Positions 1 to 8,844 of a DNA stretch of 64,000 bases are shown one piece after another (the first letter of the stretch is position 1; each line of letters opens with the position of its first letter). The notes under the pieces were generated by a model, which did not search any database, was not told where the DNA came from, and saw only the letters and a program-made list of their open reading frames with translations. A program made the position numbers and the translations under genes. The stretch covers positions 434,001-498,000 of the forward strand of contig NZ_JAJSEC010000001.1 in assembly GCF_021272185.1 (NCBI RefSeq), in the 5' to 3' direction. The DNA comes from Roseivivax sp. GX 12232 (lineage in GTDB: Bacteria > Pseudomonadota > Alphaproteobacteria > Rhodobacterales > Rhodobacteraceae).

Positions 1-209
1 ACATCTTCGCGATCCTCGGGATCACCGGCACGGTCGCCACCTTGCCGGTGGCGCACTCGCTGGTGACCTTCGACCTGCCGCTTCTGATGATCATCAGCGT
101 CGGCGCCCTGGTCATGCTGCGCACCGGCTGGGTGGTCAGCCGCCGCGAGGGGATCGTGCTCCTCGGCGGATACGCCGCCTACCTGGGAACCACGGCCTAT
201 GCGATCTAG
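1..209 (+). CDS. C-terminal fragment of a calcium/sodium antiporter-like membrane protein
   Basis: The reading frame is open from the window edge (codons from base 3) and ends at TAG 207-209. About 68 residues are visible: two hydrophobic segments around a short polar loop (LRTGWVVSRREG), then a final hydrophobic segment. This Arg-rich loop followed by a last helix resembles the C-terminus of the bacterial K+-dependent Na+/Ca2+ exchanger family (CaCA, YrbG-like), which exchanges cations across the inner membrane. The catalytic alpha repeats lie outside the window, so the assignment rests on the tail only. It is convergent with the GntR gene, whose stop lies 12 bases away. Confidence 0.6.
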   Translation, partial: IFAILGITGTVATLPVAHSLVTFDLPLLMIISVGALVMLRTGWVVSRREGIVLLGGYAAYLGTTAYAI

Positions 210-221
210 CGGATGTGACGC

Positions 222-899
222 CTATACGGTCTCGCCGAAGCGGGCCAACTTGCGCTGCGCCGAGGACCGGGCATGGGCGCGGGCTGCGGCTTCGGCGGCA
301 TCCTCATCGCGGGCGGCGATGGCGTCGAGGATCGCGCTGTGCTCCTCCTCGAGGTCGCCGTCGCTTTCGCTCTCCTGGCCCTTCGGCGCGGGGATGGAGC
401 GGATCAGGGCGAAGAGATTGGCCGTGGCGCGGCGCATCTTCACCGCCTCGTCGTTGCCGGCGATCTCGCCGATGCGTTCGTGAAAATAGGTCGCCATGCG
501 GCCCAGCCGCTTCGGCGAGCCGCTGGCGCGGGCCTTGCGGAGCTGGTCCTCGAGATCGCGCAGCGAGCTGATGTCCTCGTCCGTGGCGACGCGCGCGGCG
601 CGGCGGGCGATGATGCCGTCCAGCGCCTCGCGCACCTCGAAGAGGCTTTCGGCTTGGTGCCGGTCGATGACGCGGACGCGGGCCCCCTTGTTCGGGATCA
701 TTTCGATCAACCCCTCGGCCTGCAGCTGTTGCAGCGCCTCGCGGATCGGATTGGTGCTCACGCCGTAGCGCTCGGCGAGCCCCTGCACCTTCATGCGCTC
801 GCCCTGCTTCAATTCGCCCGCCAGGATCGCGTCGCGAATGGCGTTGTGGATCAGAGCGTAGTTGGTGCCGCCGATGGCGGGTGCAGGAGAGCGGCTCAT
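222..899 (-). CDS. GntR-family transcriptional regulator, FCD (FadR) subfamily
   Basis: This is a 225-residue protein of typical family length. Residues about 14-75 form a winged helix-turn-helix (recognition helix around STNPIREALQQLQAEGLI), and about 85-215 form an all-helical FCD ligand-binding domain with the usual EVREALDG opening. FCD regulators are dimers that bind small organic acids or sugar acids and usually repress neighbouring catabolic genes. It lies 93 bases downstream of the double-ATPase gene on the same strand, so it may be the last gene of the importer operon and a local regulator of uptake. No strong ribosome-binding site precedes the ATG. The ligand cannot be read from the sequence. 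Confidence 0.9.
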   Translation of the reverse strand: MSRSPAPAIGGTNYALIHNAIRDAILAGELKQGERMKVQGLAERYGVSTNPIREALQQLQAEGLIEMIPNKGARVRVIDRHQAESLFEVREALDGIIARRAARVATDEDISSLRDLEDQLRKARASGSPKRLGRMATYFHERIGEIAGNDEAVKMRRATANLFALIRSIPAPKGQESESDGDLEEEHSAILDAIAARDEDAAEAAARAHARSSAQRKLARFGETV

Positions 900-992
900 T
901 GACGTTGCCCGGTCGCGTTCATGTCTGCCCGGCCTCCCTTGCTGTCGTGCTGTTCCGTGGATATCGGACAGCTTGCCGATGTGCCAGCCGGA

Positions 993-2777
993 TCACTCCG
1001 CGCTGTCGTCATATCTTGCACGCAGGTGCATGCTGCGCTGGGTCGGATCCGGCGTGGGAACCGCCGACAAAAGCGCCTTGGTATAGGGATGCGTGGGCGC
1101 GTCGCAGACCGTGCTGGCCGGCCCGAGCTCGACGATCTCGCCTTTGCGCATCACCGCGATCCGATCGCAGAAATAGCGCACCACGCCGATGTCATGGGCG
1201 ATGAACACGAAGCTGAGGTCCAGCCGCTCCTGCAGTTCGATCAGAAGATCGAGCACCTGGCTGCGGATCGACACGTCCAGCGCCGAGGTCGCCTCGTCGC
1301 AGATGACCACCTGCGGATCGAGCGCGATGGCCCGGGCGATGCCGATGCGCTGCCTTTGCCCGCCCGAGAAGGCATGCGGGTAGCGCTCCATGACCGCGGG
1401 CGGCAGGCCCACCTGCTCCAGAAGGTCGGCCACCCGCTCCTGCAGGGCCTTGCCGGTCGCCACCTTGTTCATCTTGAGCGGCTCGGCGACGATCTGGCCC
1501 ACGGTCATGCGCGGGTTGAGGCTGCCATAGGGGTCCTGGAAAATCATCCGCACCTGGCGGCGGTAGTTGGCCAGCGCGGGGCCGGTCAGCCCGGCAAGAT
1601 CCACCGGCGCGCCGGCGCCGCTGTAGACAATCGAGCCGGCGGTCGGTGGCCGCACCGACGCAATGGCGCGCCCGAGGGTCGTCTTGCCCGAGCCGGATTC
1701 ACCCACGATCCCGAGACTTTCGCCCTTCTTCAGGTCGAAAGAGACATTCGAGACCGCGCGGACGCCGGCGAACTGCTTGCCCATGAAGCCGGTCTTGCCG
1801 GGGAAGTGTATCCCGACATCCCTGACAGAGAGGATCGTGGGGGCCTGCGCCTCGACGATCTCGGCCTCGGGCGGCTTCAGTTCCGAGCGGCTTTCCAGCT
1901 TGATGACGGAGTCGAGCAATCTGCGCGTATAGGGATGCTTGGGGTTGGCGAAGATCTCGCGCACCTCGCCGCGTTCGACAACCTTGCCACGGAACATCAC
2001 CACGACGTCGTCGGCGATCTCGGCCACCACGCCCATGTCGTGGGTGATGAACATCATCGCCATGCCATAACTCGACTGCAGCTCGCGCATCAGATCGAGG
2101 ATCTCGGCCTGCGTCGTGACGTCGAGCGCGGTCGTCGGCTCGTCGGCGATCAGAACCTGCGGATTGCAGGACAGCGCCATCGCGATCATCGCCCTCTGGC
2201 GCATGCCGCCCGAGAACTCGAAGGTATAGCTGTCGATGGCCGCCTCGGGGTCGCGGATCTCGCAGCGGCGCAAAAGCTCAATGGCCCGCAGCCTGGCTTC
2301 GGCCTTGCTGACGTCCTCGTGCAGCCTGATCGTCTCGATGATCTGCGCGCCGATGGTATGCACCGGCGAGAGCGACGACATCGGCTCCTGGAAGATCATC
2401 GAGATGTCGCGGCCGCGGATTTCGCGGATGGCCCGGGAGCGCGGGTGCAGATCGGTGAGCGTGACAACCTCGGCCTCGCGCCCGTCGCGGGGGGCGGTGC
2501 GCAGGCGGACGCTTCCGCCCTCGATCCGGCCCGGCGCGTCCACGACCTGCAGGATCGAGCGGGCGGTGATCGACTTGCCCGACCCGGATTCACCGACCAC
2601 GCAGGTGGTGCGCCCGCGGCGGAGCTGCAGCGAGACGTCGTCCACCGCCTTGACCACATGGGTGCGGGTCGGGAAGTAGGTGCGCAGATTGCGCACATCG
2701 ACGATGACGTCATCAGCCATCTCGGGCTCGGTCGCGCCTGCATCGGGGCGGTCGGCCAGTTGAGCTTCGGTCTGCAT
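993..2777 (-). CDS. ABC transporter, duplicated ATP-binding protein (DppD-DppF type fusion)
   Basis: A 594-residue protein with two complete ABC ATPase domains in tandem. The first has Walker A GESGSGKS near residue 63, signature FSGGMRQR near 190 and Walker [12 protein letters not shown] near 208. The second has GESGSGKT near 360, FSGGQRQR near 470 and [11 protein letters not shown] near 490. Each domain ends with an oligopeptide/dipeptide-type extension ([16 protein letters not shown]). It energises the two adjacent permeases at the inner membrane. An upstream ATG at 2792 overlaps the permease stop, but a GGAGG five bases before the ATG at 2777 makes that the better start. Such transporters carry peptides, but in roseobacters also oligosaccharides; the neighbours favour a glycan fragment. 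Confidence 0.93.
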   Translation of the reverse strand: MQTEAQLADRPDAGATEPEMADDVIVDVRNLRTYFPTRTHVVKAVDDVSLQLRRGRTTCVVGESGSGKSITARSILQVVDAPGRIEGGSVRLRTAPRDGREAEVVTLTDLHPRSRAIREIRGRDISMIFQEPMSSLSPVHTIGAQIIETIRLHEDVSKAEARLRAIELLRRCEIRDPEAAIDSYTFEFSGGMRQRAMIAMALSCNPQVLIADEPTTALDVTTQAEILDLMRELQSSYGMAMMFITHDMGVVAEIADDVVVMFRGKVVERGEVREIFANPKHPYTRRLLDSVIKLESRSELKPPEAEIVEAQAPTILSVRDVGIHFPGKTGFMGKQFAGVRAVSNVSFDLKKGESLGIVGESGSGKTTLGRAIASVRPPTAGSIVYSGAGAPVDLAGLTGPALANYRRQVRMIFQDPYGSLNPRMTVGQIVAEPLKMNKVATGKALQERVADLLEQVGLPPAVMERYPHAFSGGQRQRIGIARAIALDPQVVICDEATSALDVSIRSQVLDLLIELQERLDLSFVFIAHDIGVVRYFCDRIAVMRKGEIVELGPASTVCDAPTHPYTKALLSAVPTPDPTQRSMHLRARYDDSAE

Positions 2778-2788
2778 GGCTGCCTCCA

Positions 2789-4003
2789 TCATTTGGCGTA
2801 GGGATCGGCGGCGTCACGCAGACCGTCGCCAAGGAAGTTGAGCGCCAGCACCGCGACCACGACGGCCACGCCCGGCAGGAGAAGCCAGGGGGCGGTGGCG
2901 ACCGTATTCACGTTCTGCGCCTCCTGCAGGAGCACGCCCCAGCTCACCACCGGCGCCTGAAGACCGATGCCCAGGAAAGACAGGGCGGTCTCGGCCAGGA
3001 TCATCTGCGGAATGGCCAGAGTGGTCACCGCGATCGTGTGGCTCATGAAGGCCGGCAGAAGGTGCCGCGTGATGATGCGGAACTCGCTGACGCCGTCGAG
3101 GCGCGCGGCGATCACGAAGTCCTCGTTCTTCAGCGACATCACCTTGCCGCGCGTCTCGCGCCCGAGCGAGGTCCAGCCGATCAGCGACAGCAGGATGGTG
3201 ATCATGAAATAGACGCCGAGCGGCGGCCAGGTCAGCGGGATCGCCGCGGCGAGCCCCATCCAGAGCGGGATGGTCGGCATCGAGCGCAGGAATTCGATCA
3301 CCCGCTGGATGATGTTGTCGACCCGGCCCCCGTAGTAGCCCGACACGCCGCCCAGGACGAGGCCGATCGCCAGGCTGAGCGCCACGCCGACCAGCCCGAT
3401 CGAGAGCGACACCCGGGTGCCGTAGATGATGCGGCTGAAGTTGTCGCGGCCCAGCCGGTCGGCGCCGAGCAGGAAGAAGTTCGCCTCCGGGTCGACCGTC
3501 CCGAAAAGATGGCGGTCCCATTCGAAGAGGCCCCACATCCTGTAGCTGTCGCCTTTTACGAAGGGACGGATCGGAATGATGACCTCGGGATCGACGGCGT
3601 ATTCCAGCCGGAACGTCAGTCGGTCACGCTCCGAGGTCAGCCCCTTCACATGCGGATTGAAGGTGCCGTCCTCCTCGAAGAGATGAATGCCCATGGGCGG
3701 GGCATAGGCGAAGCTGCCGTTGGTCTCGTTCGGGTCCTGAGGGGCGAGGATCTCGCAGAACAGCCCGATGGCGTAGATGCCGATCACGAACCACAGCGCC
3801 ACGACGGCGGCCTTGTGGCGCATGAACTTCCAGCGCATCAGCTGCCACTGGCTCGCCACGTCGACCGAGGGATTTCCCTGCGCGGGCATGTCCTCGTAGA
3901 CATCGGCGCCCGGCGCCTCGGCCTCGCCGAAGGCGGTCCGCTCGCTGTCGTCGCTCACGGCGTTGTCCGGCGCGGATTTTCCAAGTCCAGTTGAGCTCGC
4001 CAT
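2789..4003 (-). CDS. ABC transporter permease, DppC type
   Basis: A 404-residue inner-membrane permease of the oligopeptide/nickel importer family. A cytoplasmic N-terminus of about 60 residues precedes a first membrane segment (AAVVALWFVIGIYAIGLF). A long periplasmic insertion (about residues 90-185) is larger than in standard DppC and is seen in the longer members of the family. The C-terminal part holds the core transmembrane domain with the coupling loop (EDFVIAARLDG) that contacts the ATPase. It starts five bases after the stop of the upstream permease, with AAGGA before the ATG, and its stop lies just before the ATPase start, so the three genes are clearly co-transcribed. Confidence 0.92.
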   Translation of the reverse strand: MASSTGLGKSAPDNAVSDDSERTAFGEAEAPGADVYEDMPAQGNPSVDVASQWQLMRWKFMRHKAAVVALWFVIGIYAIGLFCEILAPQDPNETNGSFAYAPPMGIHLFEEDGTFNPHVKGLTSERDRLTFRLEYAVDPEVIIPIRPFVKGDSYRMWGLFEWDRHLFGTVDPEANFFLLGADRLGRDNFSRIIYGTRVSLSIGLVGVALSLAIGLVLGGVSGYYGGRVDNIIQRVIEFLRSMPTIPLWMGLAAAIPLTWPPLGVYFMITILLSLIGWTSLGRETRGKVMSLKNEDFVIAARLDGVSEFRIITRHLLPAFMSHTIAVTTLAIPQMILAETALSFLGIGLQAPVVSWGVLLQEAQNVNTVATAPWLLLPGVAVVVAVLALNFLGDGLRDAADPYAK

Positions 4004-4007
4004 GTCC

Positions 4008-4991
4008 TTACTCCAGCTTGATGCGCGGGTCGAGCAGCGCCAGGAGAATGTCGGAGACGATCGTGCCCACCAGCGTCAGAACCGACAGCAGAAGGATGAA
4101 TGCCCCCGCCAGATACATGTCCTGGCTTTGCAGTGAATTGAGTAGCAGCGGCCCGACAGTCGGCAGGTTCAGCACGACCGAGACGATGACCGCGCCCGAC
4201 ACCAGGTTCGGCAGCACCCAGCCGACCGTGGAGACGAAGGGATTGAGCGCGATGCGGATCGGGTATTTGAAGATCAGCCGGATCTCGGACATGCCCTTGG
4301 CGCGCGCCGTGGTCACATAGGGCTTGTTCAGCTCGTCCAGGAGATTGGCCCGCATGATGCGGATCAGCTCGGCGGTCTGCGCCGTACCGATGACGATGAT
4401 CGGCACCCAGAGATGCTTGAACAGGTCCCAGAGCTTGCCCAGCGAAAAGGGCGCATCGCGGTATTCCGGCGAGAACAGCCCGCCCACCGACTGCCCGAAA
4501 TACTTGAAGCCGATATACATCAGCACCAGCGCCAGCAGGAAGTTCGGGATGGCCAGGCCGATGAAGCCGATGAAGCTGACGATGTAGTCGCCGATGGAAT
4601 ACTGCTTCACTGCGGAATAGACACCGATCGGGAAGGACACCGCCCAGGCAAAGAGCAGCGTGGCCACTGACAGAAGCAGCGTAAAGCCGAGCTGCCCCCA
4701 GATCAGTTCGGAGACCGGCTTGTCCCAGTTGAAGGAATAGCCGAAGTCGCCGTTGAAGACGATGCCGCTGATCCAGCGCCAGTATTGCACGTAAAAAGGC
4801 TGATCCAGGCCGTACTTCTGCTTGAGGAACTCGATCTGCTGGATGCTGACACTGCTGCCCTGCTCCTGGCTGGCCACATAGGTGGTCAGGAAGTCACCCG
4901 GCGGCAGCTGGATGATGACGAAGGACGCGATGGAGATCAGGAACATCATGATCACCATCGCCACCAATCTACGTGCGATATACGCCAGCAT
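4008..4991 (-). CDS. ABC transporter permease, DppB type
   Basis: A 327-residue inner-membrane permease. It opens with the family hallmark of an N-terminal helix (YIARRLVAMVIMMFLISIAS) followed by a periplasmic loop and five further helices. The cytoplasmic EAA-type loop (KPYVTTARAKGMSE) docks on the ATPase. A strong Shine-Dalgarno (GAGGAGG) precedes the ATG. It is the first gene of the importer cluster; the 127-base gap upstream is AT-rich near 5081-5097 and contains the motif ATACATTAT, also found upstream of the distant binding-protein gene. It pairs with the DppC-type permease to form the translocation pore. Confidence 0.93.
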   Translation of the reverse strand: MLAYIARRLVAMVIMMFLISIASFVIIQLPPGDFLTTYVASQEQGSSVSIQQIEFLKQKYGLDQPFYVQYWRWISGIVFNGDFGYSFNWDKPVSELIWGQLGFTLLLSVATLLFAWAVSFPIGVYSAVKQYSIGDYIVSFIGFIGLAIPNFLLALVLMYIGFKYFGQSVGGLFSPEYRDAPFSLGKLWDLFKHLWVPIIVIGTAQTAELIRIMRANLLDELNKPYVTTARAKGMSEIRLIFKYPIRIALNPFVSTVGWVLPNLVSGAVIVSVVLNLPTVGPLLLNSLQSQDMYLAGAFILLLSVLTLVGTIVSDILLALLDPRIKLE

Positions 4992-5087
4992 GACACGCCC
5001 TCCTCGCGGTGCTGCAATTTGGCCGTCCGCCTCCCCGGAGACCTTTCGAAGACCCTATCACCGGGCCTGACTCCGGGTCAATAAATA

Positions 5088-5096
5088 ATACATTAT
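5088..5096. promoter_or_regulatory. Candidate shared operator/promoter motif ATACATTAT upstream of the permease operon
   Basis: This AT-rich nine-base motif sits about 95 bases before the DppB-type start in otherwise GC-rich DNA. The identical motif occurs about 80 bases before the start of the solute-binding-protein gene at 19381-19389. The shared position suggests a common regulator site or promoter element joining the two halves of one importer. With only two sites it could also be chance. Confidence 0.3.
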
Positions 5097-5118
5097 GTGC
5101 GAAAATGAATGGCGCGGA

Positions 5119-6624
5119 TCAGCTCTCGCCGGGCTCGTCGGGCGTCAGGGATTGCGCCAGCCGGCCCAGATTGCTCAACGGGGGCATGGGGTTGTGCAGG
5201 CCGCGTTGTCCGTAGAGTTCCCGGCGCAGCTTGCGCTGTGCGGGACCGGGCGCGAAACCCATCAGGCTTCCGTCGGCATCCAGCCAGGACGAATCGACAC
5301 CATGGCACTCGGCGGCCAGGCGCCCGGACAGCTCCCGCAGGAGCCCGGCGTGATCCGACCGTCCGGCAAGGTCGCGGACCTCGCGCGGGTCGGCCTGCAG
5401 ATCGAAGAGCTGAAGGCGGTTGCCCGCGGGATACCAGATCAGCTTGTGCCGCCCCTTGCGGATCATCCGCGTGGCCCGGTTGTCCTCGCCGCATTCGCCG
5501 TAGACGGACCGGACCGCCCCGGGCGCTGCCAGCGACCGCCCCTTGGCCCCGGCGGGGACCGGAAGGCCCGCCAGATCGCAGAGCGTCGGCATCACATCCG
5601 CCAGGCCGACCGGGTCGTCGCGCAGGGCGCCCTCGAGCTCTGGCCGCCGCCCGGCGGGCGGCACCAGGATCATCGGCACCCGGGCGGACATGTCGTACAT
5701 CACCCGTTTGGCCAGCAATCCGTGATCGCCCAGCATGTCGCCATGATCCGAGGTGAAGAGGATCGCGGTGTCGTTCAGCAGCCCCTCTTCGCGCAGCGTG
5801 CCCAGGACCACGCGCAGCTGGTGGTCGATATGGGTGCACAGCGCGTAGAAGGCGCGGCGGATCCAGGGCAGCTCGCTGTCCTTCGGGCGCGCCCAGTCGC
5901 GGGTGGTTTCGGCCAGGGCCGGGATCTCTCCGATCCCTGCAGCCCAGTCGCCCGCGACCGGCGCGTCGATCGCCTCGGGCGGGTAGCGCTCGAGGTAGGT
6001 GCGCAGCGGCACCAAGGGCGGGTGCGGATGCGCGAAGGAGAGATACCAGAAGGCCGGCCGCGTGGGATCGCGCCGGCGAATGGTGCGGGCCATCTGCTCG
6101 GCCGCCCAGCTGGTGGCGTGCAGATGTTCGGGCAGGTGCCAGTCCCGCCAGGCATACTCGTTGTTCGACATGCCGTGCAGGTAGCTTCGGCCCGGGTATC
6201 CCTGGTCGGCGCAGTAGATCTCGTAATCGTCCACCGCGCCGGAGCCCGGGCGCCCCTCTTCCGACAGAAGGACATCGTCGAAGCCGATCCGCGCCCGCTG
6301 GGGGAACACATGCAGCTTGCCGACCGCATAGCTCTGGTAGCCCGCGCCGGAGAAGACATCGGCCAGGGTGGGCACGCCCTCGGGCATGAAGGCCCCGCCG
6401 TCGAAGACCCGGTCGCCATGCGCGCGCGGAGACAACCCGGTCATCAGCGTCCTGCGCGCCGGGACGCAGACCGGACATTCGGAATAGGCCGCGGAAAACC
6501 GGGTCCCATCCGCGGCCAGCGCGTCGAGCGTCGGGGTTTCGATCACCGGGTGGCCTTCGGCCCCGATAAGCGGCCCGGGCCATTGGTCGACCGTCACGAA
6601 AAGAACGTTTGGCCTTGCGGTCAT
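5119..6624 (-). CDS. Type I sulfatase / phosphonate monoester hydrolase family enzyme
   Basis: A 501-residue alkaline-phosphatase-superfamily hydrolase. Residues 53-57 are C-V-P-A-R, the C-x-P-x-R motif in which Cys is oxidised to the catalytic formylglycine. An N-terminal metal site is visible (VDQWPG, Asp13/Gln14), and the second metal motif is SDHGDMLGDHG. It removes sulfate or phosphonate esters and needs a formylglycine-generating enzyme encoded elsewhere. The frame is open upstream for 84 codons, but GGAGG just before the ATG at 6624 and the canonical RPNVLFVTVDQW opening fix the start. There is no signal peptide, so it probably acts in the cytoplasm on imported saccharides. It lies between the oxidoreductases and the importer on the same strand. 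Confidence 0.9.
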   Translation of the reverse strand: MTARPNVLFVTVDQWPGPLIGAEGHPVIETPTLDALAADGTRFSAAYSECPVCVPARRTLMTGLSPRAHGDRVFDGGAFMPEGVPTLADVFSGAGYQSYAVGKLHVFPQRARIGFDDVLLSEEGRPGSGAVDDYEIYCADQGYPGRSYLHGMSNNEYAWRDWHLPEHLHATSWAAEQMARTIRRRDPTRPAFWYLSFAHPHPPLVPLRTYLERYPPEAIDAPVAGDWAAGIGEIPALAETTRDWARPKDSELPWIRRAFYALCTHIDHQLRVVLGTLREEGLLNDTAILFTSDHGDMLGDHGLLAKRVMYDMSARVPMILVPPAGRRPELEGALRDDPVGLADVMPTLCDLAGLPVPAGAKGRSLAAPGAVRSVYGECGEDNRATRMIRKGRHKLIWYPAGNRLQLFDLQADPREVRDLAGRSDHAGLLRELSGRLAAECHGVDSSWLDADGSLMGFAPGPAQRKLRRELYGQRGLHNPMPPLSNLGRLAQSLTPDEPGES

Positions 6625-6745
6625 CGGAGCGCCTCCTGCGCCTGCGTTGAAAAGGTCACCGCATGAGCCGGACCTGCCGGGCACGCCCTGCCCTCGCCCG
6701 AACCCCCGCCGCTGCGCTGGGCCGGGGTCCGTCCCTGCCGAGCGA

Positions 6746-7843
6746 CTAGGTCTCGACCGCCACAGCCTGACCCGGCGCGCCCGGCAGCCAGCCCTCGTAG
6801 AACGCATGGTCTGCCGAGAGCGGCAGCGCGACCGGCGCCCCGCCCGCGCGGTCCGAGGCGTAGATCGCCGTGACAAGCTCGATCGAAGCCCGGCCCTGAG
6901 CCAGTGTCACCTCGGCACCTCCCTGCCCGTCCATCGCATCCCCCATGGCCTCGAAGAGGCCGGGAAAGCCTGCGTGCACGGCGCCAAGCCCCTCGGTGAT
7001 CGCGTCGACCTCGGCCTGCCGCGCCGGATCCCGGGCAATGAAGGACCAGCCGGCCTCGGCGGGCGCATAGGGCGCATCGCCGCTCTCCACGGTCAGATGT
7101 TCGAAGACGAAGCGCAGCCGCGAGGTGTTCCGCGCCGCGCCAAGCGTCACCGAGGAGGTCGCCAGCGCGCCGCTTTCCAGCTCGAAGCTCACCGCGGCGC
7201 AATCCTCGGTTTCGATTGCATTGACCCGTGTCGCCAGGCGCGCCGAGACCGACCGGACGGGCCCCATGACAGCGACCAGCAGGTCGTGGTTGTGGATGGC
7301 ATGGCCCAACACGCAGCCGCCCCTCTCGGCCGCCCAGGTCCCGCGCCAGTCCACGGAATAATAGGCCGCGCCGCGGTCCCAATGGGTTTCCAGCGCGGCA
7401 GCATAAGGCGTGCCGGTGAGCCCTGCCGCCTCCAGCGCCCGGAGTTTCGCCATTTCCCGCCCGTAGCGGTACTGGAAGACCGGCGTCACGCAGAGACCCG
7501 TCCGCGCCGCCGCGGCGACAAGCGCGTCGGCCTCGGCGACCGAAGCCACCAGGGGTTTCTCGCAGACCACGTGCTTGCCGGCCTCGAGCGCGCGCAGGGC
7601 CACCGAGGCGTGCAGATGCGGCGGCAGGCAGATGTCGATGACATCGATATCCGCGCGGCCGAGGAGCGCGTCGAGGTCATCCGTCACCTCCGCCGCGGCC
7701 CCGGCCTCGGTGAGCACTTTTTCCGCCCGCCCGGTGTCGAGATCGCAGAGTGCCACGACCTCGAAACGGTCGGGCAAGGCAAGATAGCCCTTGAGGTGCA
7801 TGGCGCCGATCCCGGCGCCCAGGATCGCGACGCGGCGGATCAT
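6746..7843 (-). CDS. Gfo/Idh/MocA family NAD(P)-dependent oxidoreductase (first of three)
   Basis: A 365-residue protein with an N-terminal Rossmann fold (AILGAGIGAMHLKGY) and the family's CEKP motif near residue 93, whose Lys takes part in catalysis. A C-terminal alpha/beta substrate domain has the GHAIHNHDLLVA helix that positions the sugar. These enzymes oxidise or reduce sugar or cyclitol hydroxyls. Its ATG overlaps the stop of the next paralogue by four bases, so the two are translationally coupled. The three paralogues are clearly divergent, which suggests different steps of one pathway rather than recent duplication. The substrate is unknown. Confidence 0.88.
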   Translation of the reverse strand: MIRRVAILGAGIGAMHLKGYLALPDRFEVVALCDLDTGRAEKVLTEAGAAAEVTDDLDALLGRADIDVIDICLPPHLHASVALRALEAGKHVVCEKPLVASVAEADALVAAAARTGLCVTPVFQYRYGREMAKLRALEAAGLTGTPYAAALETHWDRGAAYYSVDWRGTWAAERGGCVLGHAIHNHDLLVAVMGPVRSVSARLATRVNAIETEDCAAVSFELESGALATSSVTLGAARNTSRLRFVFEHLTVESGDAPYAPAEAGWSFIARDPARQAEVDAITEGLGAVHAGFPGLFEAMGDAMDGQGGAEVTLAQGRASIELVTAIYASDRAGGAPVALPLSADHAFYEGWLPGAPGQAVAVET

Positions 7844-8844
7844 GCCTCGGCCTCCGCCATGGCCTGGGCCTGAAGCGCAAGCTCCATCACCGTAAAGGCA
7901 TGGGCCTGCGGCATGGCGGTCTCGCCCCGCGTCCGGATGTCGTCGATCAACCGGGGGAAATAGGGCAGGCCCGCGTCCCGCGCGTCGATATGTTCGCAGC
8001 GGCTGCCGTTGACCAGGAACAGGTGATCGGTCGCATCGCTCCGTGCCACGTCGACGTATTTCCGCAGCTCGATGTAGCCCTCGGTCCCGAGGATCGTCAG
8101 TCGCCCGTCGCCCCAGGTCGGAAGCGCATCGGGCGTGAACCAGTCGACCCGGACATAGCCATGCGCGGCCTCGGATCGAAGCAGGATTTCCCCGAAGTCC
8201 TGCAGGCCCGGGCTTTCGGGGTTGGCGTGGTTCGCCACATGGGCCGCCACCACGCGGGGCTGCTGTGCCCCGGTGAAGAACAGGAACTGGTCAATCTGAT
8301 GGCTCGCGATATCCGCGAGGATCCCGCCGTATTGCGCCCGGTCGAAGAACCAGTCCGGCCGGAGCTGCCGGTTCAACCGGTGCGGCCCCTGCCCCAGCGT
8401 CTGGACGACCCGGCCGATCGCCCCCTCGGCCACCAGCTCGGCGGCGCGGGTGACGGCGGGGACCTCGAAACGCTCCGAGAAGTCGATCGACCAGATCCGC
8501 CCGGTTTCCTGCTGCACCCGCCGCAGGTCCGCCAGTTCGGTGAGCGTCACGCAGCCCGGCTTGTCGACCATGACGTCCTTGCCCGCGCGCATGGCCTCGA
8601 TGGCCAGCGCGGCGCGTTCGGCGGGAATGGCCGAGATCAGGATCAGCTCGATACTCGGATCGGCCAGGATCTCGGCCTTGTCCCGCTTCGGGACATCCGG
8701 GAAGCGCTTGACGAAGCCCGCCTCCACGTTGGTCGGCCGTGCCGTCCACCAGGCGGCGAACTCGGCCCCCGCAGCGATCATGTTGCCGGCCTGGCCGAAG
8801 ATATGGCGGTGATCGATGCCCAGCGCTGCCATGCGAAGTGTCAT
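7840..8844 (-). CDS. Gfo/Idh/MocA family oxidoreductase (second of three)
   Basis: A 334-residue member of the family. The N-terminal nucleotide-binding segment begins MAALGIDHRHIFGQ, which lacks the standard GxGxxG and instead resembles a subgroup with a GIDHxH opening. The usual EKP is MVDKPGC, keeping the catalytic Lys. The C-terminal domain follows, with DIASHQIDQFLFFTG. The start at 8844 overlaps the upstream paralogue's stop by four bases; a longer frame exists but has no family similarity. The altered cofactor loop makes its reaction harder to predict than that of its two neighbours. Confidence 0.85.
   Translation of the reverse strand: MTLRMAALGIDHRHIFGQAGNMIAAGAEFAAWWTARPTNVEAGFVKRFPDVPKRDKAEILADPSIELILISAIPAERAALAIEAMRAGKDVMVDKPGCVTLTELADLRRVQQETGRIWSIDFSERFEVPAVTRAAELVAEGAIGRVVQTLGQGPHRLNRQLRPDWFFDRAQYGGILADIASHQIDQFLFFTGAQQPRVVAAHVANHANPESPGLQDFGEILLRSEAAHGYVRVDWFTPDALPTWGDGRLTILGTEGYIELRKYVDVARSDATDHLFLVNGSRCEHIDARDAGLPYFPRLIDDIRTRGETAMPQAHAFTVMELALQAQAMAEAEA

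Noticed and set aside
921-2801. Long open frame on the plus strand opposite the double-ATPase gene (626 codons)
   Set aside because: It is the antisense of a clear ABC protein in GC-rich DNA, rich in Arg/Gly/Ala/His without domain features.
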